Of a DNA stretch of 64,000 nt, positions 48,076 through 57,102 are shown in pieces. The notes below the pieces were generated by a model, which worked only from the letters and a program-made list of their open reading frames with translations, was not told the DNA's origin and ran no database searches. This DNA comes from Colwellia sp. (GTDB lineage Bacteria; Pseudomonadota; Gammaproteobacteria; Enterobacterales; Alteromonadaceae). The stretch is taken from assembly GCF_013214175.1 (NCBI RefSeq), contig NZ_JABSPA010000002.1, forward strand, positions 744,001-808,000. Direction: 5' to 3'. Both the position numbers and the translations under genes were made by a program. Position 1 is the stretch's first letter. Every line of letters starts with the position of its first letter.

Positions 48076-49538
48076 TGTTTGGTCGTAAGGTGAGTGAACC
48101 TGATAATCAATCCGCTTGCCAGCCTGATAGCGAGGCAGTAACAGCAGCTAAAACTGATACTGTATTAACAACCGAGCTTCCACAGCTCAGTCGCCAAGTT
48201 TTGTCGGCCAATACTCAGGAAGGTATTCAGCAAGGAATTCAACAAAGTCAGCATGATAACAGCAGCGAGGATGTTGAGTTAGATGCACAAGTATATCAAG
48301 TGATCCGTGAGCAAATTTTTGCCAGCATAGATCCCTCAGTGGCAACCAAGTTAAAACAAGATGAACTTGCCGAGCGAATTTTACAAGCGGTGACATCCAT
48401 CGCCAATCAGCAGCGCTTGCCATTAACTTTTCAAGCGCAGCAGCAAATAGCGCAACTATTATTAGCCGATATGATCGGTTTAGGCCCGCTACAGGCATTG
48501 CTTGATGATGACAGTGTTAATGATATTTTGATTAATGGCTTTGATAAAGTTTATGTTGAGCGTGGTGGTAAGTTATCACTAACTAAAGCAAAATTTCGAG
48601 ATGAAAACCATTTATTGCATGTTGCGCGTCGTATCGCCTCGGCGGTTGGGCGTCGTATCGATGAAAGTAAACCTATGGTTGATGCTAGGTTAGCCGATGG
48701 CAGTCGGGTCAATATTGTTATTCCACCGCTAAGTTTATCTGGTACCACTATTTCAATCAGAAAATTCTCCACCATGGGTTTACAGTTAGAACACCTAGCC
48801 GAAAAAGGTGCTATGTCTGCTGGCATGGTCACTTTTTTGAAAATCATCAGCCATTGTCGACTAAATATCTTAGTTTCTGGTGGTACCGGTGCCGGTAAAA
48901 CCACGTTGCTAAATGCCTTGTCTTATCAAATAGATGAGCAAGAGCGTATTGTTACCATCGAAGATGCGGCCGAGTTAAAATTGCAACAAGCCCATGTGGT
49001 TACCCTGGAAAGCCGTCCGGCTACTTTAGAGGGTGGCGCAGAAATATCGCTAAGAGACTTGCTTAAAAATGCTCTGCGCATGCGACCAGATCGCATCATC
49101 ATAGGTGAAGTGCGCGGTGAAGAGGCCTTTGAAATGATGCAGGCAATGAATACCGGTCATGATGGCTCTATGTCTACCTTACATGCTAACTCTGCCCGTG
49201 ACGCCTTAATTCGATTAGAAAATATGCTGCTGATGGGACAAGTTAATTTACCGCCGTTAGCACTTAAAAGGCAGATGAATTCAGCCATTGATATTATTAT
49301 GCATATTGAACGTATGCGTGATGGCAAGCGCCGTATCACCAGTATTTGTGAGTTGGTTGGCATCGAAGGTGATAACCTCTTAGTGCAAGATTTATTTAGC
49401 TACAAGTTCAGCCATGAATTAAGCAATGGTGAACTAGATGGTGAATTTATTAGCCATAAAATACAGCCTTATTGTCTGGATAAAGTTCGCTACTTTGGCC
49501 TTGAGTCACAACTATTAAAGTCAATGGGATTGTCATGA
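48075..49538 (+). CDS. tadA: Tad secretion ATPase TadA/CpaF
   Basis: The 487-residue ATPase of the secretion superfamily powers Flp assembly and retraction. A Gln-rich N-terminal region of about 65 residues precedes the conserved part. It has the N-terminal substrate domain (LLADMIGLGPLQALLDDDSVNDILING), the Walker A SGGTGAGKTTLLNAL at about 268-280, and the Walker B and His-box segment RIIIGEVRGEEAFEMMQAMN with GHDGSMSTLHAN. An ATGA overlap joins it to tadB. Confidence 0.95.
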   Translation: MFGRKVSEPDNQSACQPDSEAVTAAKTDTVLTTELPQLSRQVLSANTQEGIQQGIQQSQHDNSSEDVELDAQVYQVIREQIFASIDPSVATKLKQDELAERILQAVTSIANQQRLPLTFQAQQQIAQLLLADMIGLGPLQALLDDDSVNDILINGFDKVYVERGGKLSLTKAKFRDENHLLHVARRIASAVGRRIDESKPMVDARLADGSRVNIVIPPLSLSGTTISIRKFSTMGLQLEHLAEKGAMSAGMVTFLKIISHCRLNILVSGGTGAGKTTLLNALSYQIDEQERIVTIEDAAELKLQQAHVVTLESRPATLEGGAEISLRDLLKNALRMRPDRIIIGEVRGEEAFEMMQAMNTGHDGSMSTLHANSARDALIRLENMLLMGQVNLPPLALKRQMNSAIDIIMHIERMRDGKRRITSICELVGIEGDNLLVQDLFSYKFSHELSNGELDGEFISHKIQPYCLDKVRYFGLESQLLKSMGLS

Positions 49539-50467
49539 TATTGTTGTTGCTGACTTTTATTTTTTTAGCACTAACTTGTGTCTTTTATTGGCTTAAATAC
49601 CAACAAGAGCAGCGTTTACATGCAACCCGTATCAAACGCTACCTTAATTTAGCTACGGAAAAGCCTAGTGGTAGCGCTGAGTTATTATTATTCAAAAAAA
49701 ATAGCCAATACCAAGGCTGGCGGTTGTGGTTATATAGTAACCAACAAAGGTTTGTTGCTGTGATGCCAATGAAATTAGCGAGGCGCCTTGGCTTGGTTGC
49801 CGCTTTGTTGGCGCCTGTTTTATGGTGGAGCACCTCTGTATTGCCAATTTACGGACAATTGTTCGTTCTTATTAGCGTTTACCTTAGCGCAAGTCTATTT
49901 ATTGTCCGCTGGTTACAACACCGGAAATTACAACGCTTTGAAGCTGACTTTCCCACGGCTATTGCCAGTATTAGCCGCGCGGTAAGTGCTGGCGTATCGG
50001 TGCCCGCAGCCATTGCTCATGTAAGCCAAGAAATGGCTGGTCCTGTCGGGGAGACCTTTACCCGTATCAATGATTTATTAGCCATAGGTACTTCATTGGA
50101 GCAGGCATTACAAGATGCCGCTTTGCGGATACAACTTGCCAGTTTTAAGTTTTTTACCGTGACCTTGTTATTAAATCAACATGCGGGTGGTCAGTTGTCG
50201 CAAATATTAAGGCAACTGATGGAGAACTTGCATCAACGTAAAGCCTTGCAACAAAAGGTTTTAGCCATGACCGCTGAACCGCGCACCTCAGCAAAAATTA
50301 TTGCGCTAATGCCGCCTATGTTTCTCCTGTTATTTTGGTTCCAAGCCCGATATATTTTTGATTATTTGTTTTCTGACGAACGTGGGCAAGTGATAGCAAT
50401 TTATTCCTTTATCAGCATAGTTTTAGGGCTTTATATCATAGCAAAAATGAGTAAAGTCGATGAGTAG
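49535..50467 (+). CDS. tadB: Tad inner-membrane platform protein TadB
   Basis: The 310-residue protein has a T2SSF domain (about 145-275, FPTAIASISRAVSAGVSVPAAIAHVSQE) and four to five membrane segments, two near the N-terminus, one before the domain and two at the end. TadB and TadC together form the platform equivalent to PilC. It starts at an ATG that overlaps the tadA stop by 4 bases and ends 11 bases before tadC. Confidence 0.93.
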   Translation: MILLLLTFIFLALTCVFYWLKYQQEQRLHATRIKRYLNLATEKPSGSAELLLFKKNSQYQGWRLWLYSNQQRFVAVMPMKLARRLGLVAALLAPVLWWSTSVLPIYGQLFVLISVYLSASLFIVRWLQHRKLQRFEADFPTAIASISRAVSAGVSVPAAIAHVSQEMAGPVGETFTRINDLLAIGTSLEQALQDAALRIQLASFKFFTVTLLLNQHAGGQLSQILRQLMENLHQRKALQQKVLAMTAEPRTSAKIIALMPPMFLLLFWFQARYIFDYLFSDERGQVIAIYSFISIVLGLYIIAKMSKVDE

Positions 50468-50478
50468 AGGCCTTAATT

Positions 50479-51378
50479 TTGGATGATTTATGGATGCTGA
50501 TCAGTGTATTTCTTTTTATTAGCGGTAGTAGTTTAACCTTACTGCTGGCCAAAAAAGCCTTGCGTGAAGAGCTGCAGCAAGAACGATTACAACGGCATAT
50601 TCACAACACAGTACAAATTTCTGCCAGTGGCGAAGCACTTTTTACCACTAAACAAGAGGTGCATTGGTTAAAAAAAGAAACCGTAAAATTGCAAGCTGCG
50701 CTTCATGGCGCTGGTTTCTTTCAGCCTAAGGCGCTGGCGTACTTATTATTAACAAAACTGCTATGTGCGCTATTGGCATTTTTATTGGCTTGGTTATTTT
50801 TGGGCTACGAAGCGAGCGCAGGCAGTAGCAAGTTATGGTTATTTGCCGGTATGGCTTTTATTGCCAACTTAATCCCAGATTACTATTTAGAGCAAGTACA
50901 AAAGCGCAATCAAGCAGAAATAGTTAAAGCTTTGCCGGATAGTTTAGCTTTGTTAGTTATCTGCTTAGAGTCGGGAGCCACCCTCGAACGTGCCCTGACT
51001 ATTGTCAGTGAGCAATTAGTGGATGTTTATCCTCAACTTTCTAAGCAGTGGCAATTGACCTTGGCACAAATGAAAATTGATCCAGATAAAAAAGTAGCCT
51101 TAATAGCATTAGCAGAGCGTAACCAATCAGAAGAAATTAACGCCTTAGTCACGGTCTTGATTCAAGCCGAACGTTTTGGCTCACCGTTGGCACAAACCTT
51201 ACGCAATTTTTCTGATGAAATTAGAGAGTTGCGTAAGCTAAAGTTGGAAGAAAATATCGCCAAACTCAGCGCTAAAATCACCTTACCTATGCTGTTACTG
51301 GTATTTTTTCCCTTGTTACTTATTTTAGTTGCGCCGCAAGTTGCGCTGTTAACGGATGCACTCAAAGGAATGCAATAG
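50479..51378 (+). CDS. tadC: Tad inner-membrane platform protein TadC
   Basis: The 299-residue protein is the second T2SSF-type platform subunit. It has an N-terminal membrane segment, two more at about 95-135, the conserved domain VKALPDSLALLVICLESGATLERALTIVSEQL, and a C-terminal hydrophobic segment KITLPMLLLVFFPLLLILVAP. The TTG start at 50479 has AGAGG 8 bases upstream; an ATG at 50494 is the alternative. It overlaps tadD by TAGTG. Confidence 0.92.
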   Translation: MDDLWMLISVFLFISGSSLTLLLAKKALREELQQERLQRHIHNTVQISASGEALFTTKQEVHWLKKETVKLQAALHGAGFFQPKALAYLLLTKLLCALLAFLLAWLFLGYEASAGSSKLWLFAGMAFIANLIPDYYLEQVQKRNQAEIVKALPDSLALLVICLESGATLERALTIVSEQLVDVYPQLSKQWQLTLAQMKIDPDKKVALIALAERNQSEEINALVTVLIQAERFGSPLAQTLRNFSDEIRELRKLKLEENIAKLSAKITLPMLLLVFFPLLLILVAPQVALLTDALKGMQ

Positions 51379-52220
51379 TGAATAAAAAATCCATAGTTAA
51401 GCAAATGAAAGCCACTCTTTTACTGCTGAATTTTATCATGCTTGTTGTACTCAGCGGCTGTCAAACGCCAGTACCTGAAATAAAAGCTGAATTATCAGAA
51501 ACCACCTTAGCAAATATTGCTTTGCAAAGTGGTGATATGCGCAGCGCCATTGCCTTGTATCAAAAGCTATTGGTTAGCGCAGATAGACAAGCAAGTGAAG
51601 ACTATAGTGCTAGCGCTGAAGAAACGGTGGAAAAAATTGATGTTTTATTGTCTTTAGCTTCAGCGTATCGCGGTATTGAGCAAAATGAGTTGGCGGTACA
51701 TTACCTCAAACAAGTCACCGTACTGTCGACCAACAACTTAGCAGCATGGCGTCAACTGGGCTTAAATTATTTAGATCAACAAGACTACCAATCAGCTGAG
51801 CAGGCATTTAGCCAAGCAATTACCATTAATGCTTTTGATATCACCAGCCTCAATGGTTTGGGGGTCAGTTATAGTTGGCAGCATTCTTACCAATCAGCTC
51901 ATCAATACTTAATGCAAGCACTGGCGTTATCACCTGGCAGTTTAGAGTTTAAAAATAACTTGGCCTTAAATCATATTTTGCGTGAGCAATATTTAGCGGC
52001 AATAAAATTATTATTACCCTTATATCGCCAACAGCGTAGTAGTGAAAAAATGCGTAATAACTTGGCCTTTGCTTTAACCCTTAATGGCAATAAAAACCAA
52101 GCAAAACGGGTTTTATCTAAAGATTATAACCAAGAGCAAATAGAGCAGAACATAAAATATTATCTGCAATTTAGTCATGCCAGCAAGCTTAATTTAATCA
52201 CGGAGCAAGACCTTGGTTAA
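51378..52220 (+). CDS. tadD: TPR lipoprotein TadD
   Basis: The 280-residue lipoprotein (lipobox VLSGC) holds about four tetratricopeptide repeats at about 85-240, for example NNLAAWRQLGLNYLDQQDYQ and ITSLNGLGVSYSWQHSYQSA. TadD is thought to act as a pilotin for the Tad secretin. It starts with GTG overlapping the tadC stop; an in-frame ATG at 51405 (MKATLLLLNF) is an alternative that still keeps the signal peptide. Confidence 0.85.
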   Translation: MNKKSIVKQMKATLLLLNFIMLVVLSGCQTPVPEIKAELSETTLANIALQSGDMRSAIALYQKLLVSADRQASEDYSASAEETVEKIDVLLSLASAYRGIEQNELAVHYLKQVTVLSTNNLAAWRQLGLNYLDQQDYQSAEQAFSQAITINAFDITSLNGLGVSYSWQHSYQSAHQYLMQALALSPGSLEFKNNLALNHILREQYLAAIKLLLPLYRQQRSSEKMRNNLAFALTLNGNKNQAKRVLSKDYNQEQIEQNIKYYLQFSHASKLNLITEQDLG

Positions 52221-52227
52221 TGTGAGT

Positions 52228-52725
52228 ATGGGCAGTTGGCAAGATGGTCAACATAAATGCACTAAACAATATAAACAATATAAACAACGGGGCAGCATGA
52301 TGGTGGAAGTCGCTTTTTTACTGCCAGTATTTTTATTCATTGTCTTTAGTGCTTTAGAGCTAGCGCGCGGCCTTATCATTTATGCCAGCCTTAATCATGT
52401 GCTGAGCGAAGCGGCTCGACAGGTAAAATTATCTACTGCCTCGGGCGCGAATTACCAAAGCCTGCTGTTAGATGAAATGACAACTAATCCTGCCTCATTA
52501 TTAGACAGCAATAAACTGGTGGTTGAACAGGCGAAATTTTATAGCTCACCAGAGAAACTTGCCGATCAAGAGCCAAACGATAGTGCCGTAGACAGCAATG
52601 GTCTGCTGGCGAAATACACAGTCAGCTATCAAGTGACTTTGCTTAGCCCTTGGCTGCAAAATTTGTTTCCTTTTCGTGCGGAAATATTGGTGAAACATGA
52701 GCCTGAGCTTGAAGATGAAGCATAA
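52228..52725 (+). CDS. tadE: Tad pseudopilin TadE
   Basis: The product of about 165 residues has a polar leader (QYKQYKQRG), then a pilin-like segment SMMVEVAFLLPVFLFIVFSALELARG with the Glu typical of TadE pseudopilins. A soluble C-terminal domain ends in EPELEDEA. It should be processed by TadV. A TTG at 52213 and a GTG at 52222, both near the tadD stop, are alternative starts. It overlaps or abuts tadF. Confidence 0.85.
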   Translation: MGSWQDGQHKCTKQYKQYKQRGSMMVEVAFLLPVFLFIVFSALELARGLIIYASLNHVLSEAARQVKLSTASGANYQSLLLDEMTTNPASLLDSNKLVVEQAKFYSSPEKLADQEPNDSAVDSNGLLAKYTVSYQVTLLSPWLQNLFPFRAEILVKHEPELEDEA

Positions 52726-52726
52726 T

Positions 52727-53320
52727 ATGCGTGTTAACACTATATCTAACCATCATGGTTTAGCTCAGCAACAAGGCGTTGTGCTGGTTGAGTTTCTTGC
52801 AGTACTGCCCTTTTTATTGATGATAGTTTTATTGACCTTTGATTTAACCAGTTATGTGCAAAAGCAGGGTAAGCTTGAGCGCTTAAGTTATAGCTTGGCG
52901 ACCATTATTAGTCACAGAGAGCAATATTACTCTGAGCTTTCAAGCTCAGGCGAAAAAGTAGTACTGCCACTTAGCCAAGAGCAAGTCACACAATTAACGC
53001 GCATTGCCCGCAATGAATTATCCCAAGACGATATCGCGGTGCGGGTTTATGAGTTTAATAATTACCATACCGGTAATGGCGGCGATCCTATTATTTTTAG
53101 TCATGGTAGTGGTGGTTGTGCTTGGCGCAGCGCCGGTGCCGTTGCCGAAAGTTTACCGCAAGCAAGTAATGGCAAAGAAGAGCCGGGACTTTTCATGGTA
53201 CAGCTTTGCCAAGACATAAATGGCACAAGTTTATTTGCCAAGTTCAGCGACTCCAGTGATTTTAGTCATTTATATGCCCGTTCAGTGATGGTGAAAAGGG
53301 AGAAACGACATGATGACTAA
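52727..53320 (+). CDS. tadF: Tad pseudopilin TadF
   Basis: The protein of about 197 residues has a pilin-like segment QQQGVVLVEFLAVLPFLLMIV with a Glu in the position typical of TadE/TadF, then a soluble domain with two Cys (SGGCAWRS and QLCQD) that may form a disulfide. The ATG at 52727 is the first after the tadE stop; in-frame ATGs at 52697 and 52715 would overlap tadE. It is the second minor pseudopilin of the set and overlaps tadG by 11 bases. Confidence 0.85.
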   Translation: MRVNTISNHHGLAQQQGVVLVEFLAVLPFLLMIVLLTFDLTSYVQKQGKLERLSYSLATIISHREQYYSELSSSGEKVVLPLSQEQVTQLTRIARNELSQDDIAVRVYEFNNYHTGNGGDPIIFSHGSGGCAWRSAGAVAESLPQASNGKEEPGLFMVQLCQDINGTSLFAKFSDSSDFSHLYARSVMVKREKRHDD

Positions 53321-54635
53321 CAGGATGAAAGTCCTACCTTACCGGGTTGACTCTCTAAAAAAACAGCAAGGTATGATTTTTGTTGCCGCATTATTGGTTA
53401 CCTTGCCGTTAATCGCTTTAGGCGCAATGGCCATTACCGTATCTTTTATTTTTGCTAAACAAATACAGCTTGGCAATGCCAGTGAAGTTGCCAGCATGTA
53501 TATCGCCATACGTGACGCCTCACATGAAGATAAGCAAACCGGCTCTGATTTATCGGCAGCAACAGCAATTATCAAGCAATTTAATGGTTTAGCTGATATC
53601 GGCACTGATAGTGTGCATATGAATGAAGATAATGGCATTTATCAGTTGAGTATAAGTAGTGAGTCTGAATATTTCTTACTGGGCGATCAAGGAGTCATAA
53701 GTATAAAAGGTTCAACAAATCTTGTAAGTGGCATTAACCAACATAACCTAGAACTCAGTATTATTATGGATTACTCCGGCTCTATGTACGGAGAAACCGA
53801 TGAAATGCAAGCTACGCTGGCGCAATTAACCGATTTACTCACCATAAAAGATGGCAGCTACCAACAAGCAAAAATTGCCATTACGCCTTTTAGTGATGGC
53901 ATTACCCTCTCATTGACCAATGATTACTATGAGCAGTCGAATCACTGTTTCGAATACTTGACCAGTAGTGGTAGTGACATCTGGAATCCAAATTATCCTT
54001 GGATTAGCCAGTACCTAGATTATGCCCAATTACAGCAAACAGTTGATGTCAGTTTAGAAGAAGAGAGCACCGACTCAGGTTGCTCCGGTCCCAATGCTAA
54101 GCGAATTTTGTTAACCGATAACAGGCAAAAAATAGACCGAGCTATTGTCGATGCAGGCAAAAGCAATGCACCAAGTGGCGGCACCAGTATAGATCAAGGT
54201 CTGTTATGGGGCTTGCGTATGTTAACGCCACAGTGGCAAGAATATCAAGAATTCTCCGATGAAGAGTTACCGAGCGAATTTAACCTTGTAGGTACAGAGA
54301 AAGTTGTATTGCTCATTTCTGATGGTGACCCAGGCGGCCGTACTCCTTGGTGTAAGTTAATTGAGCAAGAGAGCAGTTACTCTGCGGGCGGCTATGATAT
54401 TTGTCGTTTAGATAAACTACCGCTGTGCAGTTATATCAAGGAGACCCTTGGTGTACGTATAGTCTCCTTGTATTTTCCTAATAGTTACAACGACCAAGAA
54501 GCTGAGCAGCGTATGCGTTACTGCGCCAGTGACAACTCTTTTTATACCGCAAATTACGCCAGTGATTTAAAAGGCGTATTTAAAGAAATTATTGATAAAT
54601 TAAATGACGAACGCACCTTAGTGCTAACCCCTTAA
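53310..54635 (+). CDS. tadG: TadG: pilin-like N-terminus with von Willebrand A domain
   Basis: The 441-residue protein has a Tad-like N-terminal segment (KKQQGMIFVAALLVTLPLIALGAMA), then a soluble part, and a vWA domain with the metal-site DYSGS at about 154-158, plus PSGGTSIDQGLLWG and VVLLISDGDPGG. Several Cys in the C-terminal third could form disulfides. TadG-type proteins are exported with the machine and are implicated in adhesion or assembly. Its stop overlaps the start of the thioredoxin gene (TAATG). Confidence 0.9.
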   Translation: MMTNRMKVLPYRVDSLKKQQGMIFVAALLVTLPLIALGAMAITVSFIFAKQIQLGNASEVASMYIAIRDASHEDKQTGSDLSAATAIIKQFNGLADIGTDSVHMNEDNGIYQLSISSESEYFLLGDQGVISIKGSTNLVSGINQHNLELSIIMDYSGSMYGETDEMQATLAQLTDLLTIKDGSYQQAKIAITPFSDGITLSLTNDYYEQSNHCFEYLTSSGSDIWNPNYPWISQYLDYAQLQQTVDVSLEEESTDSGCSGPNAKRILLTDNRQKIDRAIVDAGKSNAPSGGTSIDQGLLWGLRMLTPQWQEYQEFSDEELPSEFNLVGTEKVVLLISDGDPGGRTPWCKLIEQESSYSAGGYDICRLDKLPLCSYIKETLGVRIVSLYFPNSYNDQEAEQRMRYCASDNSFYTANYASDLKGVFKEIIDKLNDERTLVLTP

Positions 54636-54646
54636 TGAGGCCCCAG

Positions 54647-55183
54647 ATGAACACTAGAACTTTCCCCAATAAGCAATGTTTTACCCTGAGTAGAATGCCG
54701 GATATTTTTAACGGTGTTAAAGCTGTATTACTTAGTTTAACTATGTTATTTGCCATGACAGGCACTGCCCAAGCATTGCAGCGCGGCGATAGTTTACCGC
54801 CAGAGCTAGCCGCTAAACTAGCACTTGATCCCGAAAAAATTACTATGGTTGATTTTTTTGCCTCTTGGTGTGTTTCTTGTCGCATAGAGCTGCCTGAAGT
54901 TGATCATTTGTCAAAAGAATTAAAAGGTGAAAGCGTTGAGTTTGTTGGTATACAAGTTGATGAAGATGTTGAAGTAGGCGAAAAGTTTTTAAAAGAAATA
55001 GCGCTATCGTTCCGTGTTATTGATGATCAAAGCCAGGAAGTCATAGGTGTTTTTGAACCTATTGGTATGCCTGCCTTGTATTACATTCAGCACAATAAAG
55101 TTTTGGGTATTAGGTTTGGTGCTATCCCTCAAATTGGCGAGGTCATCAAGCAGGATTTAACCCAATTGGGAGCGCTTAAGTGA
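54647..55183 (+). CDS. Exported thioredoxin-fold protein (TlpA-like)
   Basis: The 178-residue protein has a long signal sequence or membrane anchor (hydrophobic at about 22-43, ending TGTAQA) and a thioredoxin fold with FFASWCVSCRIELPEVD, the redox pair being Cys75 and Cys78. A cis-Pro segment, PIGMPALYYI, is also present. Chosen start: ATG at 54647 with GAGG 6 bases upstream; the ATG at 54635 overlaps the tadG stop. It is a periplasmic thiol reductase or oxidase of unknown target. It could serve Cys pairs in TadF, TadG or the CGC tail of the next protein. Confidence 0.85.
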   Translation: MNTRTFPNKQCFTLSRMPDIFNGVKAVLLSLTMLFAMTGTAQALQRGDSLPPELAAKLALDPEKITMVDFFASWCVSCRIELPEVDHLSKELKGESVEFVGIQVDEDVEVGEKFLKEIALSFRVIDDQSQEVIGVFEPIGMPALYYIQHNKVLGIRFGAIPQIGEVIKQDLTQLGALK

Positions 55184-55788
55184 AATCACACATTAACCTT
55201 CTAATCAGCGCGGTAGTGCTGGTTTTTTCAGGACAAGTTATTGCTGCAGAAAAACTAACCTTACTGCCGGCTGATAAACAAATGAGCAGCGAAGAATTTA
55301 GTTATGCGCTTGCCCAAGAACCCAACCCAGGAACGAGTAATGCTCGGGTGGTGAAAAAATACAAAACTAAGGGCCGTACTAGTGCAACAAGTAAATATCC
55401 AGCCACTGATGAACATACGGAACAAGGAAGAGAGCAAGGCAAATCGTTAACAACAATTACTTTGGCTGAAAAAAAGAATAATGCAGGGAATTCAGTAGGA
55501 TCAGCTAAGCAGGTTAAACCTTTGTTGGCATTAGTCGCAATAGATCAAAAACCACCACCATCGGTTAGCCCTGCAGGGCAATGGTTAAATAAAGGTTTTA
55601 CTTGGATTGATGATTGGTTTATCGACAAAGAAGTGAAGCCTTGGCAAAAAGCTAAATTAGCTGAGCCTGTTATGTCACCCGCTGGTGTCGCACCAGTGAT
55701 GAAAAAATTTGCTAGCAAAATATATATTTCAAAAGCTGCCACCTTTGGCGGTGATGGTATTGCCGGTGGCGGTTGTGGCTGTAAATAA
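55180..55788 (+). CDS. Exported DUF4266-type protein with C-terminal CGC tail
   Basis: The 202-residue protein has a signal peptide (to about residue 22, VIAAEK) and a basic low-complexity middle (about 55-120). The C-terminal DUF4266-like region (about 152-202) begins VKPWQKAKLAEPVM, includes the conserved IYISKAATFGGDG and ends in GGGCGCK, with Cys199 and Cys201. Family members I know are short, about 70-100 residues, so the long N-terminal part is unusual. The start is a GTG overlapping the thioredoxin stop by 4 bases. Function unknown; the neighbours suggest a redox role. Confidence 0.8.
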   Translation: MKSHINLLISAVVLVFSGQVIAAEKLTLLPADKQMSSEEFSYALAQEPNPGTSNARVVKKYKTKGRTSATSKYPATDEHTEQGREQGKSLTTITLAEKKNNAGNSVGSAKQVKPLLALVAIDQKPPPSVSPAGQWLNKGFTWIDDWFIDKEVKPWQKAKLAEPVMSPAGVAPVMKKFASKIYISKAATFGGDGIAGGGCGCK

Positions 55789-55823
55789 ACTGAGTTTATT
55801 TAGCGCGATTAAAAAGAGAAGTT

Positions 55824-57044
55824 ATGAATAAAAAAATTAAAATCAGTTTACTTAGTTGTACAGCTATTGGCTCTGGTCTAGCTCATGCTGAGCAAGTATT
55901 GTCTTTGCATCAAATGCAATACCAAGAAGATGATGATCGCATTAAGGTTGCTGATACCTCACTGGCGCTAAAATTAGATTTTGGTGTCGATTATAGTTTG
56001 GACTTATCACTTGGTTATGACTCGGTTACTGGCGCATCACCTACTTGGCAAATAGCCAATTCGGGGCAGATATCAGCCAACGAAGCCCTGTTTCGTCAAA
56101 ATGAGTTAGAACAGGGTCAGGCGATGACAGAGGAAACCTTATTAGGTTATGCCCATGATGTGAGTCAGTACCAAATACAAAGAGTGCCGTTAGAAGATAC
56201 CCGAAAATCAGCAGCAGCAGCGTTAACCATACGCGATGTCTACCGTAATGAGTGGGTTCTTGGTCTTGCTCATTCAGAAGAAGATGATTACAAAAGTAGC
56301 AGTGTTTCAGCCTCATATTTGTTGTTTTTAGATAAAGGAAAAAACCGCTCGGTTAATATAGGTTTTGCTTACTTAAATGACAAAACTTTAGTGTTTGGCA
56401 CGGGTTACCAAAGCCGCACGGAGGAAAAAATTCAGGTGATTAACTTTGAAACCGGACTTACTCAGGTGTTGTCACCAACCAGTGTTTTTGATGTGAAGTT
56501 ATTTTTCAATCACGATAATGGCTATTTGAGTAATCATTATCTGACCATATTGCGCGGCATAGATATTAATGAAGATGATGTTATTACCGATGACGAGTAT
56601 TTTTTAGCATCCGATAGCAGACCAGATGTGCGCAATGGTTTTGGTACTAAATTAAGTTACTCCACGCAATTTTGGCCATGGCTTACCGGGCAGTTTAGTT
56701 ACCGTTATTATCAAGATAGTTGGAGCATAAACTCGCATACCGCTAGTGCAAGTTTAAGTTTTGAAATATTTGATGGCGTATTTATCACCCCCGAATACAT
56801 TCGTTACCAACAAGGCCAAGCAGAGTTTTATCTTAATCCCAACGTTAAAGAGCCTTATTTTACCGCTAGTGGTGACGGCAGTAATGATACTCGCTTAGGT
56901 GATTTTTCTGCTGATACCTATGGCTTGATAATCAGCTATCAAGTGACCAGTGATTGGCAACTCGATTTAGCCGTTAATCGTTACCAACAAAGCAATCAGT
57001 TTGCGGCGAGCTGGGCGGTAATGGGAGTGAATTATCGCTTCTAG
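55824..57044 (+). CDS. DUF3570 outer-membrane beta-barrel protein
   Basis: The 406-residue protein has a signal peptide ending at about residue 22 (LAHA) and alternating beta-strand segments to a C-terminal aromatic (VNYRF), typical of an outer-membrane barrel. It matches DUF3570 in order and in the early motif LGYDSVTGASP. Residues 66-72 (D-S-V-T-G-A-S) fit the D-x-x-[ST]-G-A-[ST] pattern where ApbE attaches FMN, so Ser72 is a candidate flavin site. It lies 35 bases after the DUF4266 gene and 58 before the apbE-like gene. Confidence 0.85.
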   Translation: MNKKIKISLLSCTAIGSGLAHAEQVLSLHQMQYQEDDDRIKVADTSLALKLDFGVDYSLDLSLGYDSVTGASPTWQIANSGQISANEALFRQNELEQGQAMTEETLLGYAHDVSQYQIQRVPLEDTRKSAAAALTIRDVYRNEWVLGLAHSEEDDYKSSSVSASYLLFLDKGKNRSVNIGFAYLNDKTLVFGTGYQSRTEEKIQVINFETGLTQVLSPTSVFDVKLFFNHDNGYLSNHYLTILRGIDINEDDVITDDEYFLASDSRPDVRNGFGTKLSYSTQFWPWLTGQFSYRYYQDSWSINSHTASASLSFEIFDGVFITPEYIRYQQGQAEFYLNPNVKEPYFTASGDGSNDTRLGDFSADTYGLIISYQVTSDWQLDLAVNRYQQSNQFAASWAVMGVNYRF

Positions 57045-57102
57045 TAGCCAAGCTGCGGATCGGCCTGAGCAAAGACAAATTTATAATTGGCAGTTTTGTG
57101 CG

